A stretch of DNA of 64,000 nt from Mesostigma viride (lineage: Eukaryota > Streptophyta > Mesostigmatophyceae > Mesostigmatales > Mesostigmataceae). The number at the start of each line of letters is the position of its first letter. Position 1 is the stretch's first letter. The DNA lies in contig RPFO01000780.1 of NCBI GenBank assembly GCA_009746045.1, forward strand, positions 1 to 64,000, given 5' to 3'. Shown piece after piece: positions 28,115-55,569 of the stretch. A program made the translations under genes and the position numbers. Under the pieces are notes generated by a model, which made no database searches, had not been told where the DNA came from, and worked only from the letters and a program-made list of their open reading frames with translations.

Positions 28115-28267
28115 AGTACGGATCCTGTAGTACTGCACCAGCAGGTGCACCACCACGCATCACGTACTCGACCATGTTTTGTGCATGATTTTGTGCAATC
28201 GGACGCATTAAGCCATGCATGTTTCGTCCCATAGTTTCAAAGGGTCCTATCTCCAGAGTTCTGGCCT

Positions 28268-30249
28268 GCGCTGGCGTTGAATTGAATTGAATTGAATTGT
28301 AACATAACTCCGTTGGGAGTATATGTAGCACATAGCCCAGCTTTAGAAGGGGCATATGGCCTATCATACATTCTAAGCTACTTCCTGCAAGGGTGGGAAT
28401 GTAAACAACACTTGCTCTAGGTGCACTAGGGCACCTGCACCACCCAGAGTTTCAGGCAACACCCAGCGAAGGGGAGCCTGTCATAGGTGGGGAAGATCAT
28501 CATGGCTATACAAGAGCTAGGACATGGCTTCTCTACAGAGAGCATCTCTCTGCATGGCATAGCATGGCGAAATTCTTAATGCAACATCCATGGGTCCCGT
28601 TATAGGCAGGGCTTGGCTAAATTCTGTAGACAACATCCATGGGGGCCATTATGGGCGCACATGCGCGTGGGCCACATGCTAGGCTAAGCCTGACTAATCT
28701 ACACTACTGGTATGAATTCCCTAGTCTGAGGTGGCAGGAGGGGGCTGCCAGGGCTTGTGGTCAACGTGGATGACCGCCCCCCTCCAGTATACCGGCTTCC
28801 CCCCTGCGCTGTGCCGGAGCTGAAGGTAGGTCGGCCATAGCTCGCGTCGCCGCTGTTGCTGGGCCAGGGTCAAGTCGTCGTCCAGCGTGAAGCGAGTCCT
28901 CGAGACTGCTTCTTGCGGCATTTAAGGAACGACAGCTTGTCCGCCATGTACTTAAAGGTGAGGAGCACGGGTGCCGGGCCAGCCTTCCCCCGCGCGCGGG
29001 GGAGGCGGACAGCCGACATGTCCAGCTCACCAGTGAGTAGCATGGGGGCAAGAATGTCGCGCTTAAATGCCTCAAGAAGGCTCGTGGAGGTCTCACCTGC
29101 CGGCTGGTCGAAGTGCTTGACGATGGTCACATTGTGGCTGCGCCGGGCGATGTCGGCTTCCTCGCGAAGGTCGAGGGCTTGTTGCTTGAGTTGTGCCGAG
29201 ATGGTGGAGGTGGTGGAGGTGGTGTGCTGCTTAAGCAAGTCCGCCCAGGTGGAGGGAGCCTCGCCGGCCGAGCCAGCAGGCGCCGGCTGGGCGGCGATGT
29301 CCTTCACCGCCTGGGCGGTGAGGCCGGCGGTGTCATGCAAGCTCTCAAGGGCGTTGGCGGTGGCTTGAAGGCGGTGGTCGAGGTCGAGGAGCTGGGCTTT
29401 GATGTCGGCAGTGGAGGCGGAAATGGCAGTGGAGGTGGAGGCGGCGGCGGTGGAAATGTGAGGAAGTTCAGCAGTCAGCGTGCCGCCGATTGCTGCTATG
29501 TCGGCAGCAAGGGGGGTCACGTGCTGCTGAAAGGCTTCCGTGAGGATGGAGCGGAGGGTGGGGGCGGAAAGGGATGGAGCCCAGATCTCGGCGTCAGAGC
29601 GCTGGAGAAGGGAGTTGAGGATGGCGTGCTGGAGATGGGGGCGGGCGCAGCCGGACAGCCCGTAGATGTGGGCCCAGCGGCTGCCGTCTAGCTGGGCAGA
29701 GGAGGCGATTGATGGAGTGGAAATGGAGGCACAGGTCGTAAAGCGAAGCGTAGTCCCCGAAGAAGATGCAGCGCATAGCATCGGTCGGAGAAATGGTGGC
29801 CCAGTCGTAATCTGCGACCTTGAAAGGCCGGGGCCGAAAGCTCGGTTCTGGGCGTGAAGACCCTCCTGTGTCGTCGGCTGGGCGGGTGCGCTTGGGGTCA
29901 GGCGATGCAGATGGCGAGGCGTTAAGCCCGGGGGGTTGCTGGACGACCACCAGTGCACGACTAGTGTCATCGCCGCCTGCCGGACCTGAAGGCGAAGCTG
30001 CAGCCTGAGCTGCAGACGGATTTTCATTGCCGAGCGCAGCCGCCAGGCTGCGTTGCGTCGAGGCGCGTTTGTGCGCCATATATTGCGTTTTAGATTCGGA
30101 AAATTATATCAGCATGTGCGTCTTAGAAAGACGAAGCGATAGTGATATTCACGGCTAAATTCGGTGCTCAAACGTGAAAGTTATGAGCTCCGACAGCCAT
30201 GGCTACCTCGTGGCCGGAATTCCGGTGGTTGCGACGGGCGCTGGCGTTG
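28268..30249 (-). mobile_element. Near-full-length ORF1-only LINE with 12-bp target duplication
   Basis: GCGCTGGCGTTG occurs at 28268-28279 and 30238-30249. Between them, on the minus strand, are a 5' leader of about 158 bp, ORF1 (30079-28721), a 3' UTR of about 440 bp with the family 3' block, and an (AATTG)n tail. There is no endonuclease or reverse transcriptase. With a leader upstream of an ATG-started ORF1, the copy looks complete at both ends, so absence of ORF2 is probably inherited rather than due to truncation. Confidence 0.88.
28721..30079 (-). pseudogene. LINE ORF1 protein, two frameshifts
   Basis: It starts MAHKRASTQRSLAAALGNE; a Pro/Ser-rich N-terminus (PKRTRPADD) is followed by a predicted helical, Ala/Ser/Thr-rich coiled-coil-like stretch. 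The C-terminus resembles the RNA-binding and C-terminal domains of L1-type ORF1 proteins (TIVKHFDQ, LTFKYMADKLSFLK, FTLDDDLTLAQQQRRREL). The frame shifts once near 29695 and once near 28900, giving about 450 residues in total. The family function is RNA binding and chaperoning of the retrotransposition complex. This copy is broken. Confidence 0.75.
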
Positions 30250-31892
30250 CCTCGGGGATATCCTCAACCAGCAAATTGGGTGGGTTCTTGTCAGATATTT
30301 TGTTACTAGAGAGCTTCTGGCCTGCGCTGGCTTTGCCTCGGGGACATTTTTCAACAAGTCACCCTTCACCCGGGTTACCAAGGCATCCCGTGTCTCATGT
30401 AATGATGAGACGTGCAATCAGGGAATACCAGATGTGTACTAGCTTGGCAGCCTTGGCGCGACAGGTTCAATAGTGAGCAGTGGGTGGCGGCGGCAGTCGT
30501 GTTGACCGTGTGCCTCACGATGGTTCGTTTGGTGATGGTCGGTTTTGGTCACTTGCGCTGATTCGTAGTGCGGAGATGCCGTCACCATAAATAGATGAAT
30601 GGTGACTCAATGATGCGATGATGACTGATGTCTGATTTGTATGATGGTGGCGTGTGCCATCGTAAGTATCAATGCAGAAGCTTGCACAAACTCTTCCCTT
30701 TGACCCGCCTACATGGGGCCACCCCCGTATCTGGCACGCACGTGGCGGCGGATGCCAGCTGTGCGATCATGAAGGCATGAGGCCGGGTCCACCGGTGCGG
30801 GCGCGACTGCCAGCAGTGTGATGAAGGCAGCTAGGTCCAGCACCAGTACTGGGGGCGCCGGTTAATTGCTGCTGGCGATGCCCCCGCACTAGCTAGCTAG
30901 CTGCAGGTTAATTCACAAGCAGCGCCGCTGACGTCGCCGCTGCCAGCGTCGTGGGATTACTGGAGCTGTGTATCGTACGCATGCCTGCCACCGATGACCG
31001 CCAGTAGTCAATCAACTGCCAGTTTCGCAAGGACACGTGGCAAGGCAGGCATAGGCACTCACTGGCCGCAGTGCCGGCGGCGGGTCTGCTATCTGTAATA
31101 CTAGTGCTTATGCAGCCTCCGCTGGGGCGCTGCGGCGCCGCCGACTTCAGGCCGTTTCCTGCAGCAGCTCTTCCTTATCTACTTGCAACGTTTGCATGCA
31201 TCATCCCATGCATAACATCAAGAAACCACGTACCATGCAGCGCAGGCCTGAAATCTGGAAGATCCGGCCAGACAATGTGCATGACGGTGGAGATGAGCGA
31301 TTGAATCATGAACCAATTAGTGTTGTGCATGGCTGCAAGCATCAAGTGATACAACTACAAACATACATGTTCTGTGCATGTTCTATTAGCATCGATGATA
31401 TCCCATGTGCACATGGGCGAGGCGTAGGGAGCGCTTTGCAATAAACACCCAGTGAATGCAAGTATTCCTTGTGTGCACAGTAGTTGTCTCACTTAACATT
31501 TCATTGGTTCAAAATTGGTTAGTGAGGACATTGCCGCATCACACATGAAGAGTTTGAGCTACAAGAAATGAATTAATTTATAATAAAATCATTTTTGATG
31601 CAAACTGCCATCATCAAGAATATAAGGCTCAATGGAGCCAACCCATTTTGTCAGCAAAGAAGAAAGTAAGTCATTGTTATGGACTGGAAATTTATGTAGA
31701 TACAGCAGTGGGGCAAAATGACATATGGCAGGCAGCATCGTGAGGACAGGGATGGCAAAATCATCAGTACAGCCCACGCAGGACCCAAAAAGAATAGCCC
31801 TGGCAAGGGCCACGCATCATGGCGCATGCTGCAACAAACCTGAACATTCCGCTCTCTATGCTTCGACTAGCAAAAAATGCCCTTCCAGAGAC
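30250..31892. other. Intergenic region and 3' flank of LEUNIG homologue; no gene recognised
   Basis: Short frames at 30164-30470 and 31070-31440 show no family similarity or splice support. The LEUNIG 3' UTR (minus strand) must lie below 31893, but its end is not evident. Confidence 0.45.
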
Positions 31893-48672
<16,780 letters not shown>

Positions 48673-49993
48673 TGTGGAGCGTGACATAAAGTAGCTAGGA
48701 TGATCCTGGTAAGAAGCACGGCAGCTTGTTCTCTATAGAGCGCAGTTTGAAATCTCTACCCCGTTACACTATCCTACCAAACGTCATTTAGAGCATTTCC
48801 GGCGCCAGGCTCGGTTGAACTGGTCGTGCAAAAATCAAACCACCATCCTTTGCCAGAACTTGCTTAGTCTAAATCCATGGCAATAACTCTCTACCCGGTC
48901 TTTGAGCAGGTGTCAAACCCCTTCCTTGCCACCACTCTGACGCTTCCTTGGTCGCTCCCACACTTTGCTCGCCCGAACAAACCCGAGTGGCGACATTAAC
49001 CGCAAGATTTCCCCGGCAAGGCACGCAAGCCCATAGCGCCGCGCATTAATCGCCCAGCCGAATGCCAGGGTAGAAAACGGGGAGCGAGTGCATCGCGCCC
49101 TCTCAATAACGGGCTCTGCCTGCTGTTATTATCCTTGGTCGACGTTCCGCAAAACACACATCATCGCATCGCGAACGGCCTCTTTCTAGCAAGGCGCCCA
49201 AGTGTTCTGCCAGTCAGCCGAGTGAAGCGATGGAACTTGAACCATGGCCATCCCGGGGATCGGATGGACCATGGACGCGACGCCAGATCCTATGAAGTGT
49301 CTATACATCAAGTAGCGACCAGTAGTATCGTTGGAACCTAATTTGAATCCCGGTCCCATGGAATTTCCGCGGTAACTTTTTTCCGCGGTGACTTCTCCCG
49401 TGCATGGACAACTCACAACACAGATGAACTGGACAAAACAGGCTGGATCATCTATGTTCTATGTTCACTTCTGATCCATGTGGGCCGCGGTTTGGGGGGC
49501 ATCTGCACCGCTTGATTGCTGATGAAGCGCTGATCATGAGGTGCAGCAGTAATGACGTGGCCTGACTTGGCCACTTTGCGTCCATGGATTCTCCAAGTAG
49601 CTAATCTTCATCTTAGATTTGGGTTCTTCGGCGCCGTATCTTTTTAATTTATACTAACTGTATCCAAGTTGACCGCTCGAGGAAGGTTCTTGCTCAGCTA
49701 GATACCTACCGATTCCGTCGCAGGCTGTGGTCAGGTTGGGAGATCTGCGACTTGTGCTGACACCTGTCTCGGTCTCCGTGAACAAACCTGTTGGACAGAC
49801 ACAGTCACACAGACAAGCAAGTAAGACTGCCACCCTGCTGCTACAGCAAATTCTTACACCGTTGCAAGCCTCACGTTCTTGGGTATTTATCCTGTGCTGC
49901 CCTTGGTTGCAAGCACTGGATTTCATGAGCGTGACCTCTGGTAAAAACAAGCATATGCCCTAATCGCGTATAGCAGGAATTCTTACGAGCGAG
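48673..49993. other. Divergent intergenic region between LEUNIG and L-GalDH
   Basis: It should contain both promoters, as the genes point away from each other. It holds tRNA-like short elements (A-box TAGTATCGTTGG near 49322, B-box-like TTTGAATCCC near 49342, and a similar minus-strand pair near 48750-48780), possibly SINE remnants. No TATA box is convincing. Confidence 0.4.
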
Positions 49994-50959
49994 ATGGCCC
50001 TGCCTAGACGACCCCTTGGGAATACAGGCCTGCAAGTGTCTGTCCTTGGATTTGGCTGCTCGCCGCTTGGCGGTGTCTTCGGCGAGGTTAAGCTTGAGCA
50101 GGCGATTGAGGCCGTCCATGCAGGGTTCAAGGCCGGTATAAACTTCTTCGACACATCCCCATTTTACGGTGCCACAAAATCGGAGTCGGTGCTGGGGCAG
50201 TGTCTGGCAGGCCTCCCCCGCGACGAGATCATCGTAGCCACAAAGGTGGGCAGGTATGGAGACCGCCAATTCGATTTCAGTGCAGAGAGGATCACGGCGA
50301 GTGTCGACGAAAGTCTACAGCGGTTGGGGCTGGACTATATCGACCTCATACAGTGCCATGACATGGAATTCGTTACCCTGGACCAGATCGTGACCGAGAC
50401 GCTTCCTGCATTGCAAAAGCTGAAAGAGGCCGGCAAGGTCAGGCATATCGGAATCACGGGCCTGCCCCTCGTCATATTCCGCAAGGTTCTAGACCGGGTT
50501 CCTCCCGGAATGGTGGACACGGTGCTGTCCTACTGCCACCTGTCCCTCAACGACTCCTCGCTGCTCGACCTGATACCGTACCTCAAGCAGAAAAACCTGG
50601 GAATCATCAACGCGTCCCCGCTGGCCATGGGGCTGCTGTCCGAGCAGGGCCCCCCGGAATGGCACCCGGCCCCCGAGCCACTCAAGAGCGCGTGCGCGGC
50701 TGCCGGGGGGGTCTGCAGGGATGCGGGCGCCAGCATAAGCAAGCTCGCGCTCATGTACTCGCTGCACCACGCGGACGTGGCCACCACTTTGGTCGGCATG
50801 TCCAGCAGGGAGATGGTGGAGCAGAACGTGGCGACGGCGATGGAGGCCGCCGCCCACGGGTTTGCCCTTCCGGAGGGTGGTGTAATGGCGCAGGTCATGG
50901 CGCTGTTGCAGCCGGTGCATAATGTCACATGGGCCAGCGGGCTAGCTGAGAACAACTGA
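49994..50959 (+). CDS. L-galactose dehydrogenase (aldo/keto reductase), ascorbate biosynthesis
   Basis: An intronless frame of 321 residues. The aldo/keto reductase fold is complete: start RRPLGNTGLQVSVLGFGCSP, catalytic tetrad Asp53 and Tyr58 (FFDTSPFYG), Lys84 (VATKVGRYG), His122 (QCHDMEF), and a C-terminal cofactor region (TTLVGMSSREMVEQNV). In plants L-GalDH oxidises L-galactose to L-galactono-1,4-lactone with NAD+ in the cytosol, the penultimate step of the Smirnoff-Wheeler route to vitamin C. The length matches plant L-GalDH. The ATG at 49994 is preferred because the first motif follows within ten residues. No organelle signal is seen. The close relatives, D-threo-aldose/L-fucose dehydrogenases, share these motifs, so substrate is inferred. 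Confidence 0.9.
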   Translation: MALPRRPLGNTGLQVSVLGFGCSPLGGVFGEVKLEQAIEAVHAGFKAGINFFDTSPFYGATKSESVLGQCLAGLPRDEIIVATKVGRYGDRQFDFSAERITASVDESLQRLGLDYIDLIQCHDMEFVTLDQIVTETLPALQKLKEAGKVRHIGITGLPLVIFRKVLDRVPPGMVDTVLSYCHLSLNDSSLLDLIPYLKQKNLGIINASPLAMGLLSEQGPPEWHPAPEPLKSACAAAGGVCRDAGASISKLALMYSLHHADVATTLVGMSSREMVEQNVATAMEAAAHGFALPEGGVMAQVMALLQPVHNVTWASGLAENN

Positions 50960-51028
50960 CCTCCGTCACCTGCTCGTGCGCGTCCATGCTGTCACGTGGG
51001 CCAGTGCTAGGGCTGCCATGCAGAGGCT

Positions 51029-51052
51029 TGTAACTACTACTACTAGCTGTAA
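51029..51052 (+). promoter_or_regulatory. Possible polyadenylation signals (TGTAA) of L-GalDH
   Basis: TGTAA occurs at 51029-51033 and 51048-51052, 70-90 bp past the stop. TGTAA is the common green-algal polyadenylation signal. Confidence 0.3.
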
Positions 51053-51549
51053 CTACTTGTACTGATGGCGCATATTTGTCATGAGCGCAGAACCCGATGT
51101 CATGCTAATTACGCACAAACGCGCAATGTAGGTAGAGGCATTTAGGGGGATGCTCCTGTAAAGTGCGAACTAGAAATGTTTGTAAGGCATTTAAATTTGA
51201 ATTGAATATGGCAGCAATTTGCAGAGTAAGAAAGGAGGCTCGTTGTAGTTGCATTAGCTTTTTTGTCCAGTTTGGGGTGGCCGTGTGCTCGTGCGCCCCG
51301 CAACTGAGACTGGCCGGGGAGCATCTCACTGGTGCAAACAAGCTAGCTAGACCGCAAGCGGTGCTTTGTGAGCACTCGTCGATCATCAGTGAGATATGAG
51401 GGCCCACCATCATGGAGCCACCAGGCAATCGACGCATCCCGTGATAAATCCAGGGGCTCCTTCTACAGCTATAGCAAAAATTGGAAACACTCTGAACTGA
51501 ATGGTGGTGGGGATGGGTGGAAGGCAAAATTTAAGGACCTGGATCTATA

Positions 51550-53380
51550 GCAAATAAGCTTGCTATATCTAGTAGTACAAAGCGCTGTGGAGGCAGACAC
51601 CCCGATAGTTACCGGGGTCAGCAGCAGAACCCTTTTGTACAGCATGACTCGGATGGCCGTCTGCCAATCAGCAGGCGGAGGCTCATCGGAGAGCAGAACA
51701 CGGTTGCAGAACGCCAGCAAAAGCTCCCGCCTAGCCAGGTCAGGGGTCTTCAGCGCAGCTCGGCTGAAAGGTTGTCGGCACCGACCGCCGCGTCGTACTG
51801 CAAGCGAGCAAGGGCGCCGTACAGTTCCTCCAAAGAGAAGGGGTGAATGACATCGATGGTGGCAAGGCAGCCCTCCTTCAAGGCGGGGACTTGGTAGTCC
51901 GTGACCGAGGAGGGCCGTGCCGCCGTGGAGAGAGCGCTCTGTGGCCTGCCCACCTGAGGCAGTGAGAGAAGCTAGTGCGCCCTCCCTCCTTCTCGCTGTG
52001 TATATAGGGTTGAAGGTTCCTTTACTCTGTATTGGCACCCACGTGACACAGTCACGTGCTTATTAATGAAATAATTAATGAGGGCTCACAGGCAGTAGTG
52101 CGGACTGCGGATCCGGAAGGCACCACCCCACCATTCCCCCTTCACCACGGGGTGTGGCAAGGTTGTGTCCTGTCGATCCCCATACCTGTTCATTATTGTC
52201 GTGGATCACGTCATGCGCCGGGCGCGCTTTACTGCTCTTAAGGGGCTCGAGCCAGGCTTGGACATCCTTAACGAGCGCGATCGAGCACGGCGGGACCGGT
52301 TAGCACTGGCTACCGCCTGGCCGACCTGATTTATGCGGACGACACCACCCTCATATCGCGCGCCCCGAGCACATTCAGACCTGGCTGGACTGTCTGGGCC
52401 TGGAGGCGAGGGCGGTGGGGCCGGCCTTGGAGATTAGTGTACGTCAAAACTGAGGTGATGGTGATTGGGGCCTCCAGTAGCCCACCGCTGCCGTGCCTGC
52501 TCGACGGGACGGAGGTCCCGTTCCGCGATCGCTTCAAACTTTTGGGGAGCATGCTCCCTGACGTACACCGGGCCGGCGATGTACGGACATCCGCATCGGC
52601 CTGGCCTGGGCCAGGTTCCGCTCGCTCAACACCTACTGGCGCTCGAAGGGCCTGGGCGAGCACCGCAAGCGCATGCTCTTCAAGGTCCTCGTCCTTGCAC
52701 GGTGCTCACGTATGGCGCCGAGGCGTGGACACTCACCCCCACACTGGCATCTAAGCTAGACGGCACGGTTTACAGGATACTCCGACAGGTCCTGAACGTA
52801 GGGTTTTCCACGCGTAGGTCATTAGAGTCTTTGTATCAGGGTATGCCTCGTATTTCGGACGAGATTAGGCAGCGCAGGATAGCATGCATTTGTAGGACAC
52901 CTTGCTCGCACCAGCCAGGTCGACACTGCCCTTGGTCTGGCCGGCCCTCAGCGGCTTGGCCAGCCAGGGCGGCATATTTTGACCTGGCCTGGCCCCAACT
53001 AGGATATTCCAAAAAGGGTAGGGAAACATGCCACGAACTACACCCAAATGTTGCTAGCTGACCTAGTGGCCCCAGCCCAGTTTGATCACCGCATCCACTC
53101 TCTCTTCCTTCTTTGGACTGCCATGCAGAACAAGCCGCGGTGGCAGAAGATTGTCAAGGCTCACACGCCAGCCCCCGCATGTGTGGGCAAGCCACCTCCC
53201 CCCAAGAGGAGGAGGCGTTTTGATGAGTAGTGTAGTTAGGATTTTCTAGACTAGATAGCTTAGACTTAGGTTAGTTCGATTACGCGGCTTCCTCCACTCC
53301 ACCCATCCATCAAGGAATATGTGCTACATGATCTCCCAACGGATCCTCGAGGCATGTTATAATTTATTTTTTTTAAATGT
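51550..53380 (+). mobile_element. LINE with 5' inversion (twin priming): reverse transcriptase and 3' end
   Basis: The left part (about 51550-52030) encodes on the minus strand the start of reverse transcriptase (SLEELYGALARLQYDAAVGADNLSAEL, LLAFCNRVLL...PADWQTAIRVMLYK), shortened here to key blocks. The right part (about 52080-53230, plus) encodes downstream parts: VWQGCVLS (near 52148), catalytic YADD (52332-52343), FKLLGSML and the C-terminus ending at 53230. A 3' UTR with the family block follows, then an AT-rich tail to about 53380. Upstream sequence inverted next to downstream sequence is the twin-priming arrangement. Several frameshifts make it inactive. Confidence 0.8.
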
Positions 53381-53423
53381 ATCTAATGATCTCATTAAAT
53401 CTGATTCTAGTGAATTGATTATA

Positions 53424-54250
53424 CCCTAGGCAGGGCCCTCGGAGTTGTCCGGCTTGCAGCCAGGGAGGGTGGTGCGCGCCTTCCCCACCGATCGAGGGGG
53501 GACGCATTTGCGTCTACAACACGTTGCCACACCGACTTGTCCTGCATCTTTCTCAAAACAAAGGAGAGGCTTTGACCTCCCCGCATGTCTATCTGCGTCT
53601 AGCTGCTCACAAAATATGCGGTGGGCCCCGCAGGTGCTGGGCGTTCTCCGGGCCTCCCCAGGTAAGGATGTGCCAGCCAGGTTGGGCAGGCGCCAGCCCT
53701 GCGCTGGGGCCGCGGGACATGTTGACCTGTTTAGAGCGCACGAGGTGCCTTGGTAGTTGTAATCTACGTGGCTTGATGGTGCTATCAATGAGGGGCATGC
53801 CCAATTATAATTTCTCCAAGCGCACACGCGCGGCATACCCATCCCCGGAGAAGTACCATAACATACGGGTGACGGTGCCATCCAGCCCAGCGTCTAAAGC
53901 AGCCGTGAGCGTCCATGTATCCACGCGATAAGTGAGTCCTCCCTTATCTCCTCGTCCAGGAGCATAAGCTCTGGCGCCGGGGGGCCCACGATCCTGAGTG
54001 CCATCGTTGCCGTCTTCTTGCTGACCTCGAACCCCAAAACACTAGGGTCTTGATACGCGAGACAGTCCAGCCAAGTCTGGATGTGGGCTGGCTCCTCGAC
54101 GAGCGTAACGTCCTTTGCATAGATGATGCGCTCCGCCAACCGAATCCCCTTCTCCTGAACACCCCCATGAACCTTCATGACATTGCTTGTGCAGCCGATC
54201 GGTTGCCCTCTCCTGTTTGCCTATCAGGCACTCAACCATGTCGATGAGAC
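53424..54250 (-). mobile_element. LINE fragment: reverse transcriptase C-terminal half, inactive
   Basis: The minus strand encodes RLAERIIYAKDVTLVEEPAH, where the catalytic box is YAKD (54110-54121) instead of YADD, followed by frameshifted downstream sequence and a C-terminus ending at 53424. The 3' end faces the tail of the preceding LINE, so the two are tail to tail. Confidence 0.75.
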
Positions 54251-54279
54251 CACCAGCTCATATTAAGTGAGATAACTAT

Positions 54280-55390
54280 ATTCTGATTTGGCACGCCGCA
54301 AAGGTGAAAACCATTTGCGTGCAGTGCCGGTCCGCGGAAAACGCGGAAAACGCGATCTGCAAATGAATCCGACCGGAATCGAACTGGGGACCTCTCGCAC
54401 CAACTTTCGCTGACTATAGGACGGACGTCTCCGGATCCGAGGGCATCGCCAACTTACACCTACAGTCATCCGCAAAAGTTCTCCTTTCCGGGGAGTGATG
54501 CAAGCCTTTCGGATTTGGTACTAGATAAATCATTCGAGATCTGTGTGTGTAGGAGTACTACACACGTGTCTAGCTGCACGCGAGACTTGTTCAGTCTCGC
54601 AACATGAGACGGGCTGAGCACGGCTGGAACCTTCTGTATTAGAAGGGGGCGTAGCCGGTACTATCGAGATCAGCCAAGCGTATATTCTGATTTGGCACGC
54701 CGCAAAGGTGAAAACCATTTGCATTCAGTGCCGGTCCGCGGAAAACGCGGAAAACGCGATCTGCAAATGAATCCGACCGGAATCGAACTGGGGACCTCTC
54801 GCACCAACTTTCGCTGACTACAGGACGGACGTCTCCGGATCCGAGGGCATCGCCAACTTACACCTACAGTCATCCGCAAAAGTTCTCCTTTCCGGGGAGT
54901 GATGCAAGCCTTTCGGATTTGGTACTAGATAAATCATTCGAGATCTGTGTGTGTAGGAGTACTACACACGTGTCTGCACGCGAGACTTAGTCAGTCTCGC
55001 AACGTGAGACGGGCTGAACACGGCTGGAACCTTCGTTATTAGAAAGGGGCGTAACTATATTCTGATCAGACACTCCGCAAAGGTGAAAACCTTTGCGTTC
55101 AGTGCCAGGCCGCGGAAAACGCGGAAAACGCGATCTGCAAATGAATCCGACCGGAATCGAACTGGGGACCTCTCGCACCAATTTTGCTGACTATAGGACG
55201 GACGTCTCCGGATACCATGGCATCGCCAACTTACACCTACAGTCATCCGCAAAAGTTCTCCTGTCCGGGGAGTGATGCAAGCCTTTCGGATTTGGTACTA
55301 GATAAATCACTCGAGATCTGTGTGTAGGAGTACTACACACGTGTCTGCACGCGAGACTTGTTCAGTCTCGCACCGTGAGACGGGTAACTA
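54280..55390 (-). repeat. Three tandem copies (about 375-400 bp) with a shortened tRNA-like core
   Basis: Copies start near 54280, 54681 and 55055. Each contains, on the minus strand, a 58-60 nt tRNA-like segment (54365-54425, 54769-54828, 55143-55202): a 7-bp acceptor-like pair TCCGTCC/GGTCGGA with one mismatch, A-box-like TAGTCAGC, and a B-box AGTTCGATTCC. It is too short for an anticodon arm. The units also carry AACGCGGAAAACGCG and a GCGAGACT...AGTCTCGC hairpin. Probably a tRNA-derived SINE or satellite. Confidence 0.6.
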
Positions 55391-55569
55391 TATATTTACA
55401 AGCTCATGGACAGGCCGGGCAGCCCAGGCTCCGTCAGCCAGGCATGAAGTGGAGCTATCAACATGGATCTCCAGGGTCTGCCCCCTGACAAAGGCCAGCA
55501 GCTTGGCCTGCAGCCCCGCGTTGGCGGTTTACATGGGGCGAGAGCTCCTGAACTATCTTCTGCTGGCCA

